A stretch of 64,000 nucleotides of DNA from Plazaster borealis (taxonomy: Eukaryota; Echinodermata; Asteroidea; Forcipulatida; Labidiasteridae). Positions 1 to 12,565 of the stretch are shown here, in pieces. The stretch lies in contig CM037458.1 in the NCBI GenBank assembly GCA_021014325.1, positions 21,621,063-21,685,062 of the forward strand. The letters are read 5' to 3'. The position numbers and the translations under genes are program-made. The notes below the pieces were generated by a model. That model searched no databases, had not been told where the DNA came from, and was given only the letters and a program-made list of their open reading frames with translations. Numbering within the stretch: the stretch's first letter is position 1; each line of letters opens with the position of its first letter.

Positions 1-109
1 TAGCTCGCGCTGTGATTGATAGCCGTTGGAGGCCTAATGATAGACATTACTCGAGGTTGTGAGTGAGCCCCTCTCAACTGGACAAGCTTAATACATATAT
101 AGGCCTAGC

Positions 110-485
110 TTAAAGGTATCGTACACGTTTGGTAATGACTAAAAATATGTATTAGCATAAAAACTTACTTCGTAACAAGCAACGGAGAGCTGTTGATAGT
201 ATAAAACATTGTGAGAAACGACTCCCTCTGAAGTAACGTATACAGTTTTTGAGAAAGAGGTAATTTCTCACTAAAATAATAAAAACTTCTTGCAAGAAGT
301 TTTTATTCCTATCTGAAAGCACACAAATTTGTACAACAAGTATGTTTTTTCTTTCATAATTTTCTTGCAACTTCGATGACCAATTGAGTCCAAATTTTCA
401 CAGGCTTGTTATTTTATGCATATGTTGGGATACACCAAGTGAGAACACTGGTCTTTGACATATTCCAAACGTGTTCAGTGCCTAA
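110..485 (-). mobile_element. TTAA-flanked hairpin element (subfamily A), copy 1
   Basis: Reads in reverse relative to copies at 7714 and 46957. Ends are AAGGTATCGTACACGTTTGG and CCAAACGTGTTCAGTGCCT, inverted to each other; TTAA precedes the left end and CCTAAT follows the right. Contains a perfect 30-bp palindrome at 278-307 centred on TTGCAA. Confidence 0.75.
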
Positions 486-505
486 TGTGCCTGATGTGAA
501 TGCTC

Positions 506-879
506 TTAAAGGCATCGTACACGTTTGGTAATGACTAAAAATATATATTAGCATAAAAACTGACTTGGTAACGAGCAACAGAGAGCTGTTGATAGTATAA
601 AACATTGCGAGAAACGACTCTCTCTGAAGTAACGTAGTTTTTGAGAAAGAGGTATAATTTCTCACTAAAATAATAAAAACTTCTTGCAAGAAGTTTTTAT
701 TCCTATCTGAAAGCACACAAATTTGTACAACAAGTATGTTTTTTCTTTCACCATTTTCTTGCAACTTCGATGACCAATTGAGTCCAAATTTTCACAGGCT
801 TGTTATTTTATGCATATGTTGGGATACACCAAGTGAGAACACTGGTCTTTGACAATTTCCAAACGTGTTCAGTGCCTAA
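506..879 (-). mobile_element. TTAA hairpin element (subfamily A), copy 2
   Basis: About 90% like copy 1 by eye, same orientation, TTAA at 506-509, same central palindrome. A 20-base spacer separates it from copy 1, and it abuts the next MITE at 882. The 116-codon frame inside it is repeat-derived. Confidence 0.75.
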
Positions 880-881
880 GC

Positions 882-1113
882 TACACTGCAAAAACTGGGG
901 TTACAAAATTGACACCATGGGTGTTGTCACATTTTAGATACCGAAGAGAGAATCAAAATTAACATCTTAGGGTGTTAAAATAACGCCAATGTAATTGTTT
1001 GTGTAGAAATTAGTGTTATTTTAACACCATATGGTTTAATTTTGTGGGTATCTCTAATGTGACAACACCCATGGTGTAAGTTTTAATTTGAACACCCCAG
1101 TTTTTGCAGTGTA
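882..1113. mobile_element. TA-flanked MITE with CACTGCAAAAACTGGGGT ends
   Basis: Inverted ends CACTGCAAAAACTGGGGT / ACCCCAGTTTTTGCAGTG flanked by TA on both sides; 232 bp. Interior repeats GGGTGTTGTCACAT and its complement, so almost the whole element folds back. A second copy lies at 36581. Confidence 0.75.
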
Positions 1114-1224
1114 GGATTATTCTTTCAAAATCACTTATGTTGACTGCTGGTAGGAGGGTGTGGATTTGGGATTGTCATGAGTTATTTGGATCTGTACTTA
1201 TTTGGGTGGGGGGGGGGTGGGGAA

Positions 1225-1313
1225 CCTCGGTTACATTTTGATTCTCTCTTCTGTAATTATATGTGACAACACCCATAGTGTCAATTTTAACACCCCGATT
1301 TTTGCAGTGTAAC
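1225..1313. mobile_element. Fragment of the CACTGCAAAAA MITE
   Basis: Only the right half is present: TGTGACAACACCCATAGTGT to TTTTTGCAGTGTA. It follows a G9 run, suggesting truncation. Confidence 0.6.
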
Positions 1314-1679
1314 CTCCGTAAATGTTTAAAGTACTAAATGAAATAACAACACTTAATTGCCTTTCAAACTTAACGCTCTTGGGGTGTTTTTTTTTATAGA
1401 TCACATGTCAATTTCTATAGTGTTTATTAGTCCTTGATATTCTGCAGGAGGATTTTTTTGTTTTGACTCTAGGTAATGATGCAGTCGACACCTTATCGCC
1501 AACAACACTGGATCAGCCATTCGTTAAATTGGGATTTAAGGACAAAACGGACGCGGTTTTGTTCGCCATGTTAATCCTTTTTTCCAACATTTTATCAGGG
1601 TTATTGAAAAGGAGGAACTGACCGCATCCGGTGGATAATAATTGAGCTTAGTAAAACCCTGTACGGAGCCTTAAAAGTG

Positions 1680-2025
1680 CCATCCAACTTGTTGAGATCC
1701 TGAGATAATTTCAGCTGCAGGATGATGACATCATGAACGTTGAGATGTCGTCTTCCAGATATATTTTATCTCGGGATTACGGAGCTGTGGAAGTACCATC
1801 CAACTTGCTGAGATCCTGAGATAATTTCAGCTGCAGGATGATGACATCATGAACGTTAAGATGTCGTCTTCCAGATATATTTTATCTCGGGATTACGGAG
1901 CTGTGGAAGTACCATCCAACTTGCTGAGATCCTGAGATAATTTCAGCTGCAGGATGATGACATCATGAACGTTAAGATGTCGTCTTCCAGATAATATTTT
2001 ATCTCGGGATGACGAAATCCTGAAA
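1680..2025. repeat. 116-bp tandem repeat, about three copies
   Basis: Units start at 1680, 1796 and 1912 (exact 116-bp period), each beginning CCATCCAACTTG and containing GCAGGATGATGACATCATGA and TCTTCCAGATA...TTTTATCTCGGGAT. The third unit is incomplete and runs into a palindrome-rich segment. Confidence 0.85.
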
Positions 2026-2275
2026 GTGGGATGTTGTCTTCTCAAAATAGTTTATCTTGGGTTTCTCGACATTTTCAGGATGGTATGATCCCATGATGAA
2101 TTATCTCAGAAAGTCGACACCCTTTACGCTCGGGATGTCGTCATCCCGAGATAATTTTATCTCGGGATGTCGACATCTTTTAACTTCATAATGTCGACAT
2201 CCTTATCTGGAAGACGACATCTTACTTTGTCGTCATCCCGAGATAAATCATCTCAGGATGTCGTCATCTTACGTT
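2026..2275. repeat. Palindromic derivative of the 116-bp repeat
   Basis: Scrambled and inverted pieces of the preceding unit: ATCCCGAGATAATTTTATCT, GATGTCGACATC, GGAAGACGACATC and TCATCCCGAGATAAATCATC. Can form nested hairpins. Confidence 0.6.
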
Positions 2276-3283
2276 GATGATGTCATCATCCTGCAGTAAA
2301 TCAGAATCTCAAGAAGTTGAATGTCACTTCGAGAGCTCCGTACTAACCGGTTTGGTTTATGTTGTTCTGGATGGGCAGAAAACCAGAGGGCCCTTCCATT
2401 CCCCCGTTTACGCACACGAAAAAGATGAGAGCGTTAAATTAATGACTCAATCAGTACGCGTGGACTCCTATATAGTTAGTTCTGATTGAACAGTCCGGGT
2501 AGATTGCTAAAGACCCACTCATGAAGAGTGATTCATGGAGACAAACTGTTTGAAGCTTGTCCCTGTATAGTTTCAAACGGTTCGATTGAATTTAACAAGG
2601 CAGGAAGGTCGGTAGAAGTCTAATGTGACACCACTTATTGCGTAAACAGACATGGGCGGTATTATAGCCGACAGTTTGTGGTCACTCTACACTTATTTTG
2701 TGCCCCCTTGCCAAAGTGTTTCTTTTACCGGGGTACGCTGCGCCACGCTACGCTGCCTGCCGGACACTGATACGAGAGAACACCTTAATTAACGGTAAAG
2801 AAACAGACGGAAGAAAAGACGGGGGCTTTTTTAATCCGGGAACAATTCGAGTAAGTTACAATTAGTGAGCTAATCTTACCCCCCTTGTCATTGATCCTAT
2901 GACACGGTATACGACTAGCTTGATCTTCCTCTTATTGTCATTATTCTAATGTCCGCTCGCAAATCAATCGCGTACCGGTGATCAATACTCCCCGTATACC
3001 CTGGTTCTTAACCCCCGTATTGACGCCATTTCCCTGGGGAGAAGGGATGCCCTATCGAGGGGGATAACTTGCCTCTCTCTGCTCCTGCTTTTTTCTTTGA
3101 GCGGATAGGGGGTGTTTTGCGGACTGGAAGTCAATCCTAACAAACTTAATCCACCGGTCAATAGACGGGTTTGATGCGCTTGAAAAAACACCGGATCCAT
3201 TTTCTGCTGAAACCGTCAAAATGCGATGGACAAATCATGACACCCGCACGTGTTTGTTAAAACCCCCAAAACATCAGTCATCT
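2276..3283. other. No gene recognised
   Basis: Short chance frames only. Contains the small inverted word pair around 2705-2765 (ACGCTGCGCCACGCTACGCTG) and ordinary AT-rich sequence. Confidence 0.5.
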
Positions 3284-3826
3284 ATGGTGGCCATGAAGGG
3301 AAATCAAACATATAAATTTACGTGAATATTTACGTAAATATTCACGTTTTTTGCCCCAATTCGCAAATATTCGCGTAAATTTTTGCGATGGCGGCACAAA
3401 TCGTGAATATTCACTTAAATTTTTGCGATTGTGGCACAAATCGTGTATATTCACGTAAATATTTACGTGAATATTCACGATTATGCCCCAAATCGCAAAT
3501 ATTTACTTGAATTTGTACGTTAATATTCACGATTTGTACCCAAAAACCGTAAATGTTCACGTAAATGTTTACGTGAATATTCACGATTTGTGCCCCAATC
3601 GCAAATATTCACGTGAATATTTACGTGAATATTCACGATTTGTGCCCCAATCGCAAATATTTACGTACATATTTTCGTAAATATTTGCGATTTGTGCATC
3701 CAATCGCAAATATTTACGTAAATATTAGGCCTAACGTAAATATTTGCGATTTGTGCATCCAATCGCAAATATTTACGTAAATATTAACGTAAATATATAT
3801 GTTGGATGTCCCTTCAGGGCCACCAT
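3284..3826. mobile_element. Foldback element with internal palindromic ACGTAAATATTTACGT array
   Basis: Terminal inverted repeats of about 39 bp (left begins ATGGTGGCCATGAAGGGA, right ends TCCCTTCAGGGCCACCAT) with roughly four mismatches. The interior is a tandem array of 16-bp palindromes ACGTAAATATTTACGT / ACGTGAATATTCACG spaced by GATTTGTGCCCCAATCGCAA. Right-end relative at 22680-22848. Confidence 0.75.
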
Positions 3827-4280
3827 ATAGTCATCAGAACTAATGAATCAAACTACTGCTGCAGCTTTTCTGTTAAATGTTACGTTGAAGCTCCCTCAAC
3901 TGCCCATGTAGTTATTTCTTTATAATACAAAAAGGGGCACCAGCATTTATTACCAAATAAGTTTAATCAAAGATTTTATTTTTGGCTAATACTACATCAT
4001 TTTTAGTAAAAAATACGAACAAATATCCGTTATGATTTATAGAGTTCAATCAAACTGAATCTATAAACATTTCAATTATCGACGCATTATTTCCTGTGCT
4101 TGCTTTTAGCTTTGGTAGGTCTAATGATCAAGGGATTGTTTTTGTTATATCTGATAATGTTTTTAAATCCAAGCTGAAACATAGTGAGAAGTTGGTGAAC
4201 CACAATAAGGAACAAGCCGAGGGAAAATCTATCATGTGAGAAAACAAGCGTCGGTTATGTTTCACTTTTATAAAACGTAG
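3827..4280. other. No gene recognised
   Basis: AT-rich spacer between two repeats; no splice-bounded frame seen. Confidence 0.5.
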
Positions 4281-4495
4281 AAAAGGCCATGTCACATGAG
4301 GCAATTTACAGGCAACCAGTTCCAGGCAATCTCCAAAAGGAAGAAACATTCACATGTTAATTTCCACATACTTTTCCTTGGACAGTAAGGTAGTGTTGAA
4401 AAATGTATGTTGTACTTCAAAGTGTTCCTTTTGCATGCAGTGTTTGTGGTTGCCTCCAAGTTACCTGTAAAAATTATCCTGTGACATGGCCCTCT
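4281..4495. mobile_element. MITE with AAAGGCCATGTCACA ends, copy 1
   Basis: Left AAAAGGCCATGTCACATGAG, right CTGTGACATGGCCCT; subterminal TTTACAGGCAACC / GGTTGCCTCCAAG. Related copies at 22095 and 52148. Confidence 0.6.
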
Positions 4496-7400
4496 ACGAT
4501 TGCTTGACCCGTCTTCCTTGATTGCTGTATTAGACTAAGGGTTTAAAAGCTGTTTTCTTTATTAGATACCGTAATTCAGACATGATCATTCATTCTGATC
4601 CTTTTATACGATAAAACTTTGCAACTTTAAAAAGCTTTTTTTGAATTATAACTTCTTTGTCAACATTTATCTTTTAATAGGCTATGTATAATCCGTTAAT
4701 ATCTGGATAATCCGGAAATCGGCAAAAGCTGTAAGTCTGGATCAGACTAGGCAGGGATGGCGGGGGTGGCGTCAGCAGGTTGACGAGACTGTCTGTTTGG
4801 TGAAAACCAAATTCCAGTTGGGAATATAAACAAGAAATCGATTCAATAATGTCATTCAGGATCTTTCTTGAAATCAAGAATGAGCGTTTTAAACACAGTC
4901 ACTCACCTCCTCGTAATAATTCGGGTTTTTGTTGTATTTAATTTTTAAGTTAATTTTTTTATTTTTATAGTTAAATCTGAGTTGAATTTGTGGTTTGCAG
5001 GATGCGAAAATGAACGGTGGTTCATTGCCAATATACCTTGGAAAATATTGCTTCATAATTTGTCCCAAAACAAACCACTGTAAGCCAAACGTTGGCTTTG
5101 GCTACGGCTAAAAGGCCTCTTCGTCAACATTGCATTCTACAGGCAGTGTCCATTAGACGTAGTCGCTTCGCGGTCATTGGTTGGCTGGGCAAAAATAGTC
5201 TGACCCTTCTGGTTAAATGACAATCAGTATTCACAAAATGGGAACACGACAAAGACAATGGCATGCGTAATGAATCTTGTTTGTGCCTTGCGAGTGTGAC
5301 GGAAATGGTTGCCCACCATCAACCACGCCCCCTCCATACCATCAAAGATGGGAAGGGGAAGCTGGAAAGAGAAAATAAAGAGAAAAATCATATAGACAAC
5401 AGACGAAAAAAGAGAGGTTTGAACCTAAATAAAGGTTGACCGAAGTGACAGATGTGATTTGACTTAAGGGGAAACACAAATGTTCGACAACCGGGGAAAT
5501 TGCGACGGGGCAAAATGGTGATACGCACGACGTGTGCATTTTTTTCCTTCTCCTTCTCTCCAACGGAAACCTAGTTTTCATTCGCGCCAAAAAGTGGGGG
5601 AGAGAAAAATCAAAGATATGTCGATTATTTCTATGGCTACAGGTAGGCCAAATTGAGCGGACGTAATAGAATGATTTCAACCAAAGGTTTTTTCCTTTTT
5701 CCTCGGTGGAAAAAAAAAATGATGGAGGATGGGGGGGGGGGGGCGCAACCTGCGAACGAAACACACAAAAAATTAGCACGTTAATTTGTTGGCTGTTTCA
5801 TAAAGTGCATCGTAGCAAATTTCGTGATGAAGGTTCAAGGTGTTTGAGACATGCACCTATTCAGGCGTTGTATTGTTCCACCCTAGGACAAACAATCAAG
5901 GGTTAGGTCGCAGGCATTTAATGTAATTGTTTCGTAATAGTAATGCAAATTCGAATTGATTTGCAGGAAGTATGGAACGCCTGTGGTCCCAACCCGCCCG
6001 AGGGGCATGGCCAAGGCGAGAGAAACAGTCCCGCAAATTTCGTTACATTGAAGTAACTTGTGGCCCGCCGCGGGAGTTAATTCCTTCGGCCTGGTTGGAG
6101 TTTTTTTTCTTTTTTTTCCCTCCACCGTCATTTTACGGTGTATGAATCGCTGGTCCTACGGAGTAATATGCACCGCGTGGCTCTGCTGTGTTACGTGAAG
6201 CCATTCTAAACTGATTTGGACGCACCCATAGGAAAGAAGAAGGGGGGGTAGACACACGACGGGCACGGAGTAAGGCTCGTTACCCAATATGATCAGTGCT
6301 CGAGCCTTTCTCTGCGAATCGGTTATACAGGTTGGAAGATTTCATTTGTGACAATCAGTGGTGCGTTCAGTGGCCTTTAAAAAATCTAATCGATTTTATC
6401 TGTTCACTATTTGGAGCTGCGAAGCATCCCATCCAGTTTATATGCTATACTCAAAGATATAGACTTGATTTCTCAGGGTCTCTCAGGTTTTTATTTTAAT
6501 CTATTCCGGTACAAACTAATCAATAATTCAGTGGCGAAGCGATAAACGCTATTACAGGAGGTAATAATGTGACAGAACCCCTCAAATTTACCGCAAGCCA
6601 CGTTTAAATGTAAACTGCTTTAAGTGACTTTTTTTTCCTCCGTGTTTTTGTGGAAATTGCCAATCACGAGTGCATTGCTGTTGCCTTGAACACTCCATCT
6701 CATTCTACTTAAACTTTGTCTGATTCAGCTTTCAAAACCTAAATGTAAATCAAGCTAAGTTTGAAACAATACAACGCGCAAACCGAGTTATACAAACAGG
6801 GCAAACTGCTTACCAGAATAAGGTTACCAACCAAAGTACCGCGTCACATGCACCATCTTTGACTGGTATCCTGGTAAGTTTTGCTTAGCACAAAATTGTC
6901 AAGCAAAATTTTCTGCTTAAGCATGCATTTAAAAAAAAAATCCGCGTTTTACTTTGCAAACTTTGTAGTTCTAATTGATGTTTATTTACCCCAATTTGCC
7001 GGTTCTTTAAAAATATCTTTTTTGGAAGCACAGTTTAAAATGAAAAAGAACCAGCCAGTTTATAAATAGTCTGAAACTATTTAAAAAAAAGGTATCGGTG
7101 CCTAAGATCAAAAGATTCGCCACCGTCAAAACGGTCCAGGGCCAGGACCTGGCGACGAGTATCATTGTCAATAATGCGAAAACGTCACTGTGGGAACCGC
7201 AGACAACCGCCCGCACATAAATGTTTGCCAAAACGCAGTGTCGTAATTGTATATAGACAGAACATAATACGGAAACGTTAATAACACAAGAAAAACCCAT
7301 AGCCCCAAAGGTTAATGTCGCTATTTTTTGCAGTATGACATAATTATTTTCATTTTGCCTTCGACAATGTCGCATTTAGCCGTTGCCGTTTGGCTGCCGA

Positions 7401-7713
7401 CAATGAAATGGAGTTGTAAGGACACCTTTAATGTAATTGTTTGCGTCGCGCACATTTTTGGTCTTGCTCGTATACAGCGTCTTTTTCCGGAATTGGCCCA
7501 AAATAACGAGACTCAACAAAAGGCGCAGAATTCTTAAAATTCACACCGGAGTCATTTTATTTAATTTGCAAAAATTACTGCTATTTTGTATTTGCAAGTC
7601 GGCGCAAAATATTTTGCCCAACCACCGAAAAAAAAAAACCATGAACAAAAGACGATAACGGCAACTTGTTTCGGTTTCTTCCGACCGTTTCTGACCCAGT
7701 TTCAAGTAAATCA
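4496..7713. other. Gene-poor interval
   Basis: No exon-like frame recognised. Contains homopolymer runs (G11 near 5730, A9 near 5709) and a purine/pyrimidine-biased frame at 5342-5779 that does not resemble a protein. Confidence 0.45.
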
Positions 7714-8087
7714 TTAAAGGCACTGAACACGTTTGGTAATTGTCAAAGACCAGTGTTCTTACTTGGTGTATCCCAACATGTGCATAAAATAACAAGTCTG
7801 TGGAAATTTGGGCTCAATTGGTCATCGAAGTTGCAAGAAAATGATAAAAGAAAAAACACCCATGTTGTACAAATTTGTGTGCTTTCAGATAGGAATAAAA
7901 ACTTCTTGCAGAAAGTTTTATTATTTTAGTGAGAAATTACCTCTTTCTCATAAGTACGTTACTTCAGAGGGAGTCGTTTCCTTCAATGTTTTATACTATC
8001 GACAGCTCTCCGTTGCTCGTTACCAAGTAAGTTTTTATGCTAATTTATATTTTGAGTAATTATACCAAACGTGTACAGTGCCTTTAG
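7714..8087 (+). mobile_element. TTAA hairpin element (subfamily A), copy 3
   Basis: Starts TTAA-AGGCACTGAACACGTTTG and ends CGTGTACAGTGCCT. The central palindrome is one base off perfect (CTTGCAGAAAG). A right-flank TTAG replaces TTAA. Confidence 0.8.
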
Positions 8088-9550
8088 GCAGGAAACATTG
8101 CTTAGCAAAATTATCAAAATGCTAAGATAAGTTGTGAAATAAGAACCGGTATATTTTCCTTTGCTGCCTATGATAACTGGATGCTTAAAAAAAAAAAAAA
8201 ACCCTCCACAGATCCTGGGAAAATTGACAATCTTAAGTTAATTGCCGTTTGATTTAAGTTACACAAGGGCACTTAATAAATATATAACATTTCTCACGTG
8301 TTATGATCTTAAAATCTCACACCGTAAATTTTGTGATGAATATGTTTACATAGAATACGTCGAGCGGATCCTACGTACACCTTTAAAAAAAACCAACCCA
8401 CACAATTAGAGACGACGCCACTTCGTATTCTTTGCTAATATGCTTGTGGAATAAACTAACATACAAAATAGTCTCGAATTGTTGAAGCAAAGGAGACAAA
8501 TTATGATATGCATTTCGCCCCAGTAAGCAACAATCTGTGTATTGTTTGAAGAATAAATACACTAAACAGTGATTTTAAGCTTCACGACGGTACGTTAACG
8601 CACAATAATACCGCGGCAGACACAACCGAATGTAAACACTCGTTAGTCTCAATTCCAGCTCACAATAATAGCCCTGGCCTTCGCCCGCAAAATGAAGCTA
8701 TACCTTTTCACATGCGGCTAACCCATCTTTTGTCACAACCTGTCAACAGTGTTGAATCGAGTTGAGCTTTGTTTTTGTTTGTCGATTTCCTATACATGGT
8801 TACTTTTGTCCGTCCAAGTCTGAGTTTGAATTCGGTCGAGCGACCCGGCTCGGAGGGCTGATATACTAAGAAATGTTGACAGGGTGTATTCAGTTTGCTC
8901 CGTAGACCAGACGGAAAACATTGAATGATAAGAATAGGCTCAGATACGACCCATACACGTATAATATAGACACATTTGTGCTATGGCGATATAGTCGCTA
9001 ATATGCACTGATTTAACTATAGTTAAACAACAACTCTCACTTTGACAGCATCAGATTTAATGCGAAGGGGGTCACGGAGTCTGCGCAGTACAAGGTCAAG
9101 GGTAATCGATTGATGTCCTGTCTCCCCCTAAGATCTCTCATCAGTTCTAAAAGCTGGACAAACAAGCCGTGTGGTGTGAATAGTAAGTGGTGGATAAATA
9201 TGTAGAGAAGAAAGCAGCCATGCACGGCACACGATGACTGTGAATAACTTGATTATTAAAAAAACCGCGCCAATATGACTTCGTAAATCTATCAACATCT
9301 TCTTTATTGACTTTGTGTTGATTATGTGTTGCTTGAACTTACCGAATAGAAGCACATTAGCATAGGTTTTACTGGCGCTGTCTAAGAAGTCATTGTGAGG
9401 ATGAATTTGTTATTGACAATCCGAAACAAACAGATTCTCTGGCTTAATCCCTATATATTTATCTGAAAGAAAGAGTTTATTTGTTCCTATCTATTCAAAA
9501 CAATAATACAAATTAAATCACTGAAAAATCTTTAGAAAACAAAATAACAT
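8088..9550. other. No gene recognised
   Basis: AT-rich spacer with an A14 run near 8188; no supported coding or RNA feature. Confidence 0.5.
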
Positions 9551-10110
9551 TGTGGATCAACAACGACAGGTTGTGGATCCGTAACGAATGAGTGTTGATC
9601 CGTAGCGACAGATTGTGGATCCGTAACGACAGGTTGTGGATCCGTAACGAATGAGTGTTGATCCGTAGCGACAGATTGTGGATCCGTAACGATTGATTGT
9701 GGATCTGTAACGACAGATTGTGGATCCGTAACGAATGAGAGTGGATCCGTTACGACAGATTATGGATCCGTAACGTTTGATTGTGGATCCGTAACGATAG
9801 ATTGTAGATCCGTAACGATAGATTGTGGATCCGTAACGATAGATTGTGGATCCGTAACGAATGAGTGTGGATCCGTAACGACAGATTATGGATCCGCAAC
9901 GACAGGCTGTGGATCCGTTTAACGACAGATTGTTGGTCCGTAACGACAGATTGTTGATACTTTAATGACAGATCTTTGGTCCGTAGTAAAACCAAATTGT
10001 GAATCGGTAGTACTATTTTGTGGACCCGTAACGGTAAATTGTGGATTAAATAACAACCTATTGTTGATAATAAAATTATTGTGGATCTGTATCACCACAT
10101 TGTGGATAAT
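9551..10110. repeat. 21-bp minisatellite, about 20 clear units plus degenerate tail
   Basis: Unit GATTGTGGATCCGTAACGACA with variants (GAATGAGTGTTGATCCGTAGC). Regular to about 9960, then increasingly diverged to 10110. Because 21 is a multiple of three, the minus strand stays open for 81 codons as a 7-residue repeat (RIHNLSL). Confidence 0.88.
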
Positions 10111-11689
10111 TGATACCTGTGTATATATCTTATTTCAAATCAGCCTGAGGTGCAATTCGATGTGACTCTAAATTCAACTGCAGCGAAAGTGCATAACTAT
10201 TTTTTTAAGTAATAACAAGTGCCAAACTGTTTTCCCATCCAGCATCGATTTGCTTACATTGTTTTGACGATATAAAACAAAATTGCTGCCTGCGGAGAAA
10301 GGCATTTCTGCGGGCTTATTTACAGGTGTAAATAAGTGTATCTATAGGTGAGAACAAAACCTTACTTGCAAAGAAGAATGGCATAAGTTCCCGGATGTTC
10401 CATCTATGTGGCCTCGTTCAGGTATATCAAAAACGAGATCATGGATGATATACGTGTAGAATGACATGCATAGCGAAATATAATTCCATTATCAATTACA
10501 TAATTCCTACAATTACTCAATGTGAAATATGATTTACTGGGGAAAAAAACAAAACTTTCGCCTTTCAAAAACTCTCCTTAAGAAATCCCATTTGCAAAAT
10601 GCATTTTCTTAAAAGGTTTTTGTCAACTCGGGGCTGGTGCACCCACATCGTGGAATATGTGATTAAAAAATTAGCGGGAAAAACAGAAGGCTGCAATTTG
10701 CCTGTATATCAAGTTATACACCCTTTGCTGTGCTGGATGTGCACTTAGTAAGTGTATGGCTGCAGTACGTTGTATATACATGATGACGTGATGCTGATGA
10801 ACGGGCGAGCCTTTTTGGACTGTCGAAGAAGGAATAGACTGGCAAATGTCACTTCAGAACCTTGTTAACAGCGGCCAGTACATCAAATTTAATTTGTTAA
10901 TTTGTGCGCCGATAACGAATCCGTGAGTGTCTAAATCATAGAACAGCCATCTGAGATCTCTCTCCCCCACCCCGCTCGTTTCAAGGTCAAGCCTCCCTCA
11001 TGAATATTCACGAGCAGAGCTAATTGAATTGCGCGGGAGTTAATTGAAAGTTACGGGCTGCGCACCGGGCCAGCGGGTGAACCGTTTTCGGATTGTTTGA
11101 ACGGTTACATGATTACAAAGTCAATTATGAAAAGTACAGAACAATTATACGCAATAGACTGTGCTGATGAAGAAAGAAAAACACGACCGTATAGCGTCCT
11201 TGAACCTGTTTTCTGGAGATCGAGGTGCGAAAATAACGGGCAGCTTCGGGTTGGCGTTTTCACTGGTCACAGTGTGCTTTTTGTTGGGGCATCATACTAA
11301 CTTGTTTGCCGTAACCCTTGCTGGGTTGACTCCCAAAAAACTGCTTAATATTAGTCGTTTCATTCAACAACATGCATAATTTTTTGTGTATATTTGATTG
11401 ATTGATTTATTTATAAATTATATATATATTTATTTATGCATATGTTCAATATTTTCTTGTTTTCCATTTTTTGTTTGGGTTTAGAGTCATTAACCTAAGG
11501 GATTTTTATAACTCACGACAGGTTGCGACTTTGGCTCGTGTAGCGTCAGCCATTCGAAGCCCTAAGCTGAAAAAACACGGCTCTCAATGAATCCCATGGT
11601 TTCGAAAAGATCCTTTGTATGGACCTGTGTTACAACGCCATCTTCTTCCCGCTGCATTCAGCAACGATTTTGTATTCTACGGCCGCGCC
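10111..11689. other. Gene-poor interval with a candidate regulatory block
   Basis: No exon recognised. 10840-11080 is less AT-rich and contains several homeodomain-type words (CTAATTGAATTG, GTTAATTGAAAG) and ATGAATATTCAC. AT-only tract at 11395-11450. Confidence 0.35.
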
Positions 11690-11812
11690 CAAATCAAGCG
11701 ACTTTGGCTGATCGTAATACGGCTATGGCTGGTGGTTACAATGACAACGTTGAAGAATAGGACCTTTCAGCGATCCGGCCGTAGCCACTGCCGATTATTC
11801 AGACACGGCCTA
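11690..11812. mobile_element. Degenerate copy of the GCCGTAGC foldback family
   Basis: Shares CGTTGAAGAATAGGACCTTT core and GGCCGTAGCC...TTCAGACACGGCC end with the better copies at 23957 and 27078; arms are eroded. Confidence 0.4.
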
Positions 11813-12259
11813 ATATCTATAACACCATTAAGGGGCCAGACCGTTTTCCCTCTCAGCCTCGGTTTGGGCACAGTGGTTTAGGGTGATTATAGTGGGAGTG
11901 GCTAACTAAACTTATAAAGTCAACCTTAATGTAAACCCATTGATCAAAATTAGAGATGCTAACAGGTCCTTTAAGTGATACAAACCCTTCGCCCTACGTC
12001 TCTTAAAATCAATGTTACCGTAGTGTCAACTCACCTTTGTTATGTTTCTCAGTGAGTTAAATCATACATACAGTATAATGCATATTGGCATATGACCCTT
12101 GAACCTAACCCACATGCCATATAGCTCATATGCACGAGCGCCATCTTAAAAGCTTAAAATAATATACCGCAATGCATCTTGGGAAACCGAGTATTGCTTA
12201 AAAATCAGCGCACCATGATGGTTGCCGGTGTTGCTTGCACTCAGATTTCACCCGGAATG

Positions 12260-12565
12260 CTTTGCGCGCCGATCATGCGCATTGGGACATGCATCAGTGG
12301 CTATAAATCCAACCCTTGGTCAGCGACGTTGGAGCTGAAAGATTTAAAACTTTCCTCTCCAAGATATCTCCAGACGTCTGCATCCCTACAGTGCTTCAAG
12401 TCCAATCTGAAGACACTTTTGTTCAACAAATATTTCTTGTAAATCGGTGACACATCTTCTGTTGACTGCATCTATTTGTCTCCATTGTATTTTCCTTGTG
12501 CGCCTTGGGTGTCCTTGGACAGATTTTGATGTATACGCGTTATAAATGTTAAATTATTATTTTCA
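12260..12565 (+). mobile_element. 3' end of an L2/CR1-like LINE
   Basis: The frame LQTSASLQCFKSNLKTLLF before a stop is the typical C-terminus of CR1/L2 group polyproteins (..SL..FKS.LKT.LF). It is followed by a GCGCCTTGGGTGTCC...CGCGTTATAAATGTTAAATTATT 3' tail. Truncated on the left. Confidence 0.6.

Noticed and set aside
414..764. 116-codon frame
   Set aside because: Lies inside a TTAA hairpin element; similar frames recur in other copies.
5342..5779. 145-codon minus frame
   Set aside because: Crosses G11 and A9 runs and has a composition typical of noise.
9551..9960. CRISPR-like regular repeats
   Set aside because: Units are contiguous 21-bp repeats without unique spacers, and the DNA is animal nuclear.
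9750..9995. 81-codon frame with SLRIHNL repeats
   Set aside because: It exists only because the repeat length is a multiple of three; no start context or splice support.
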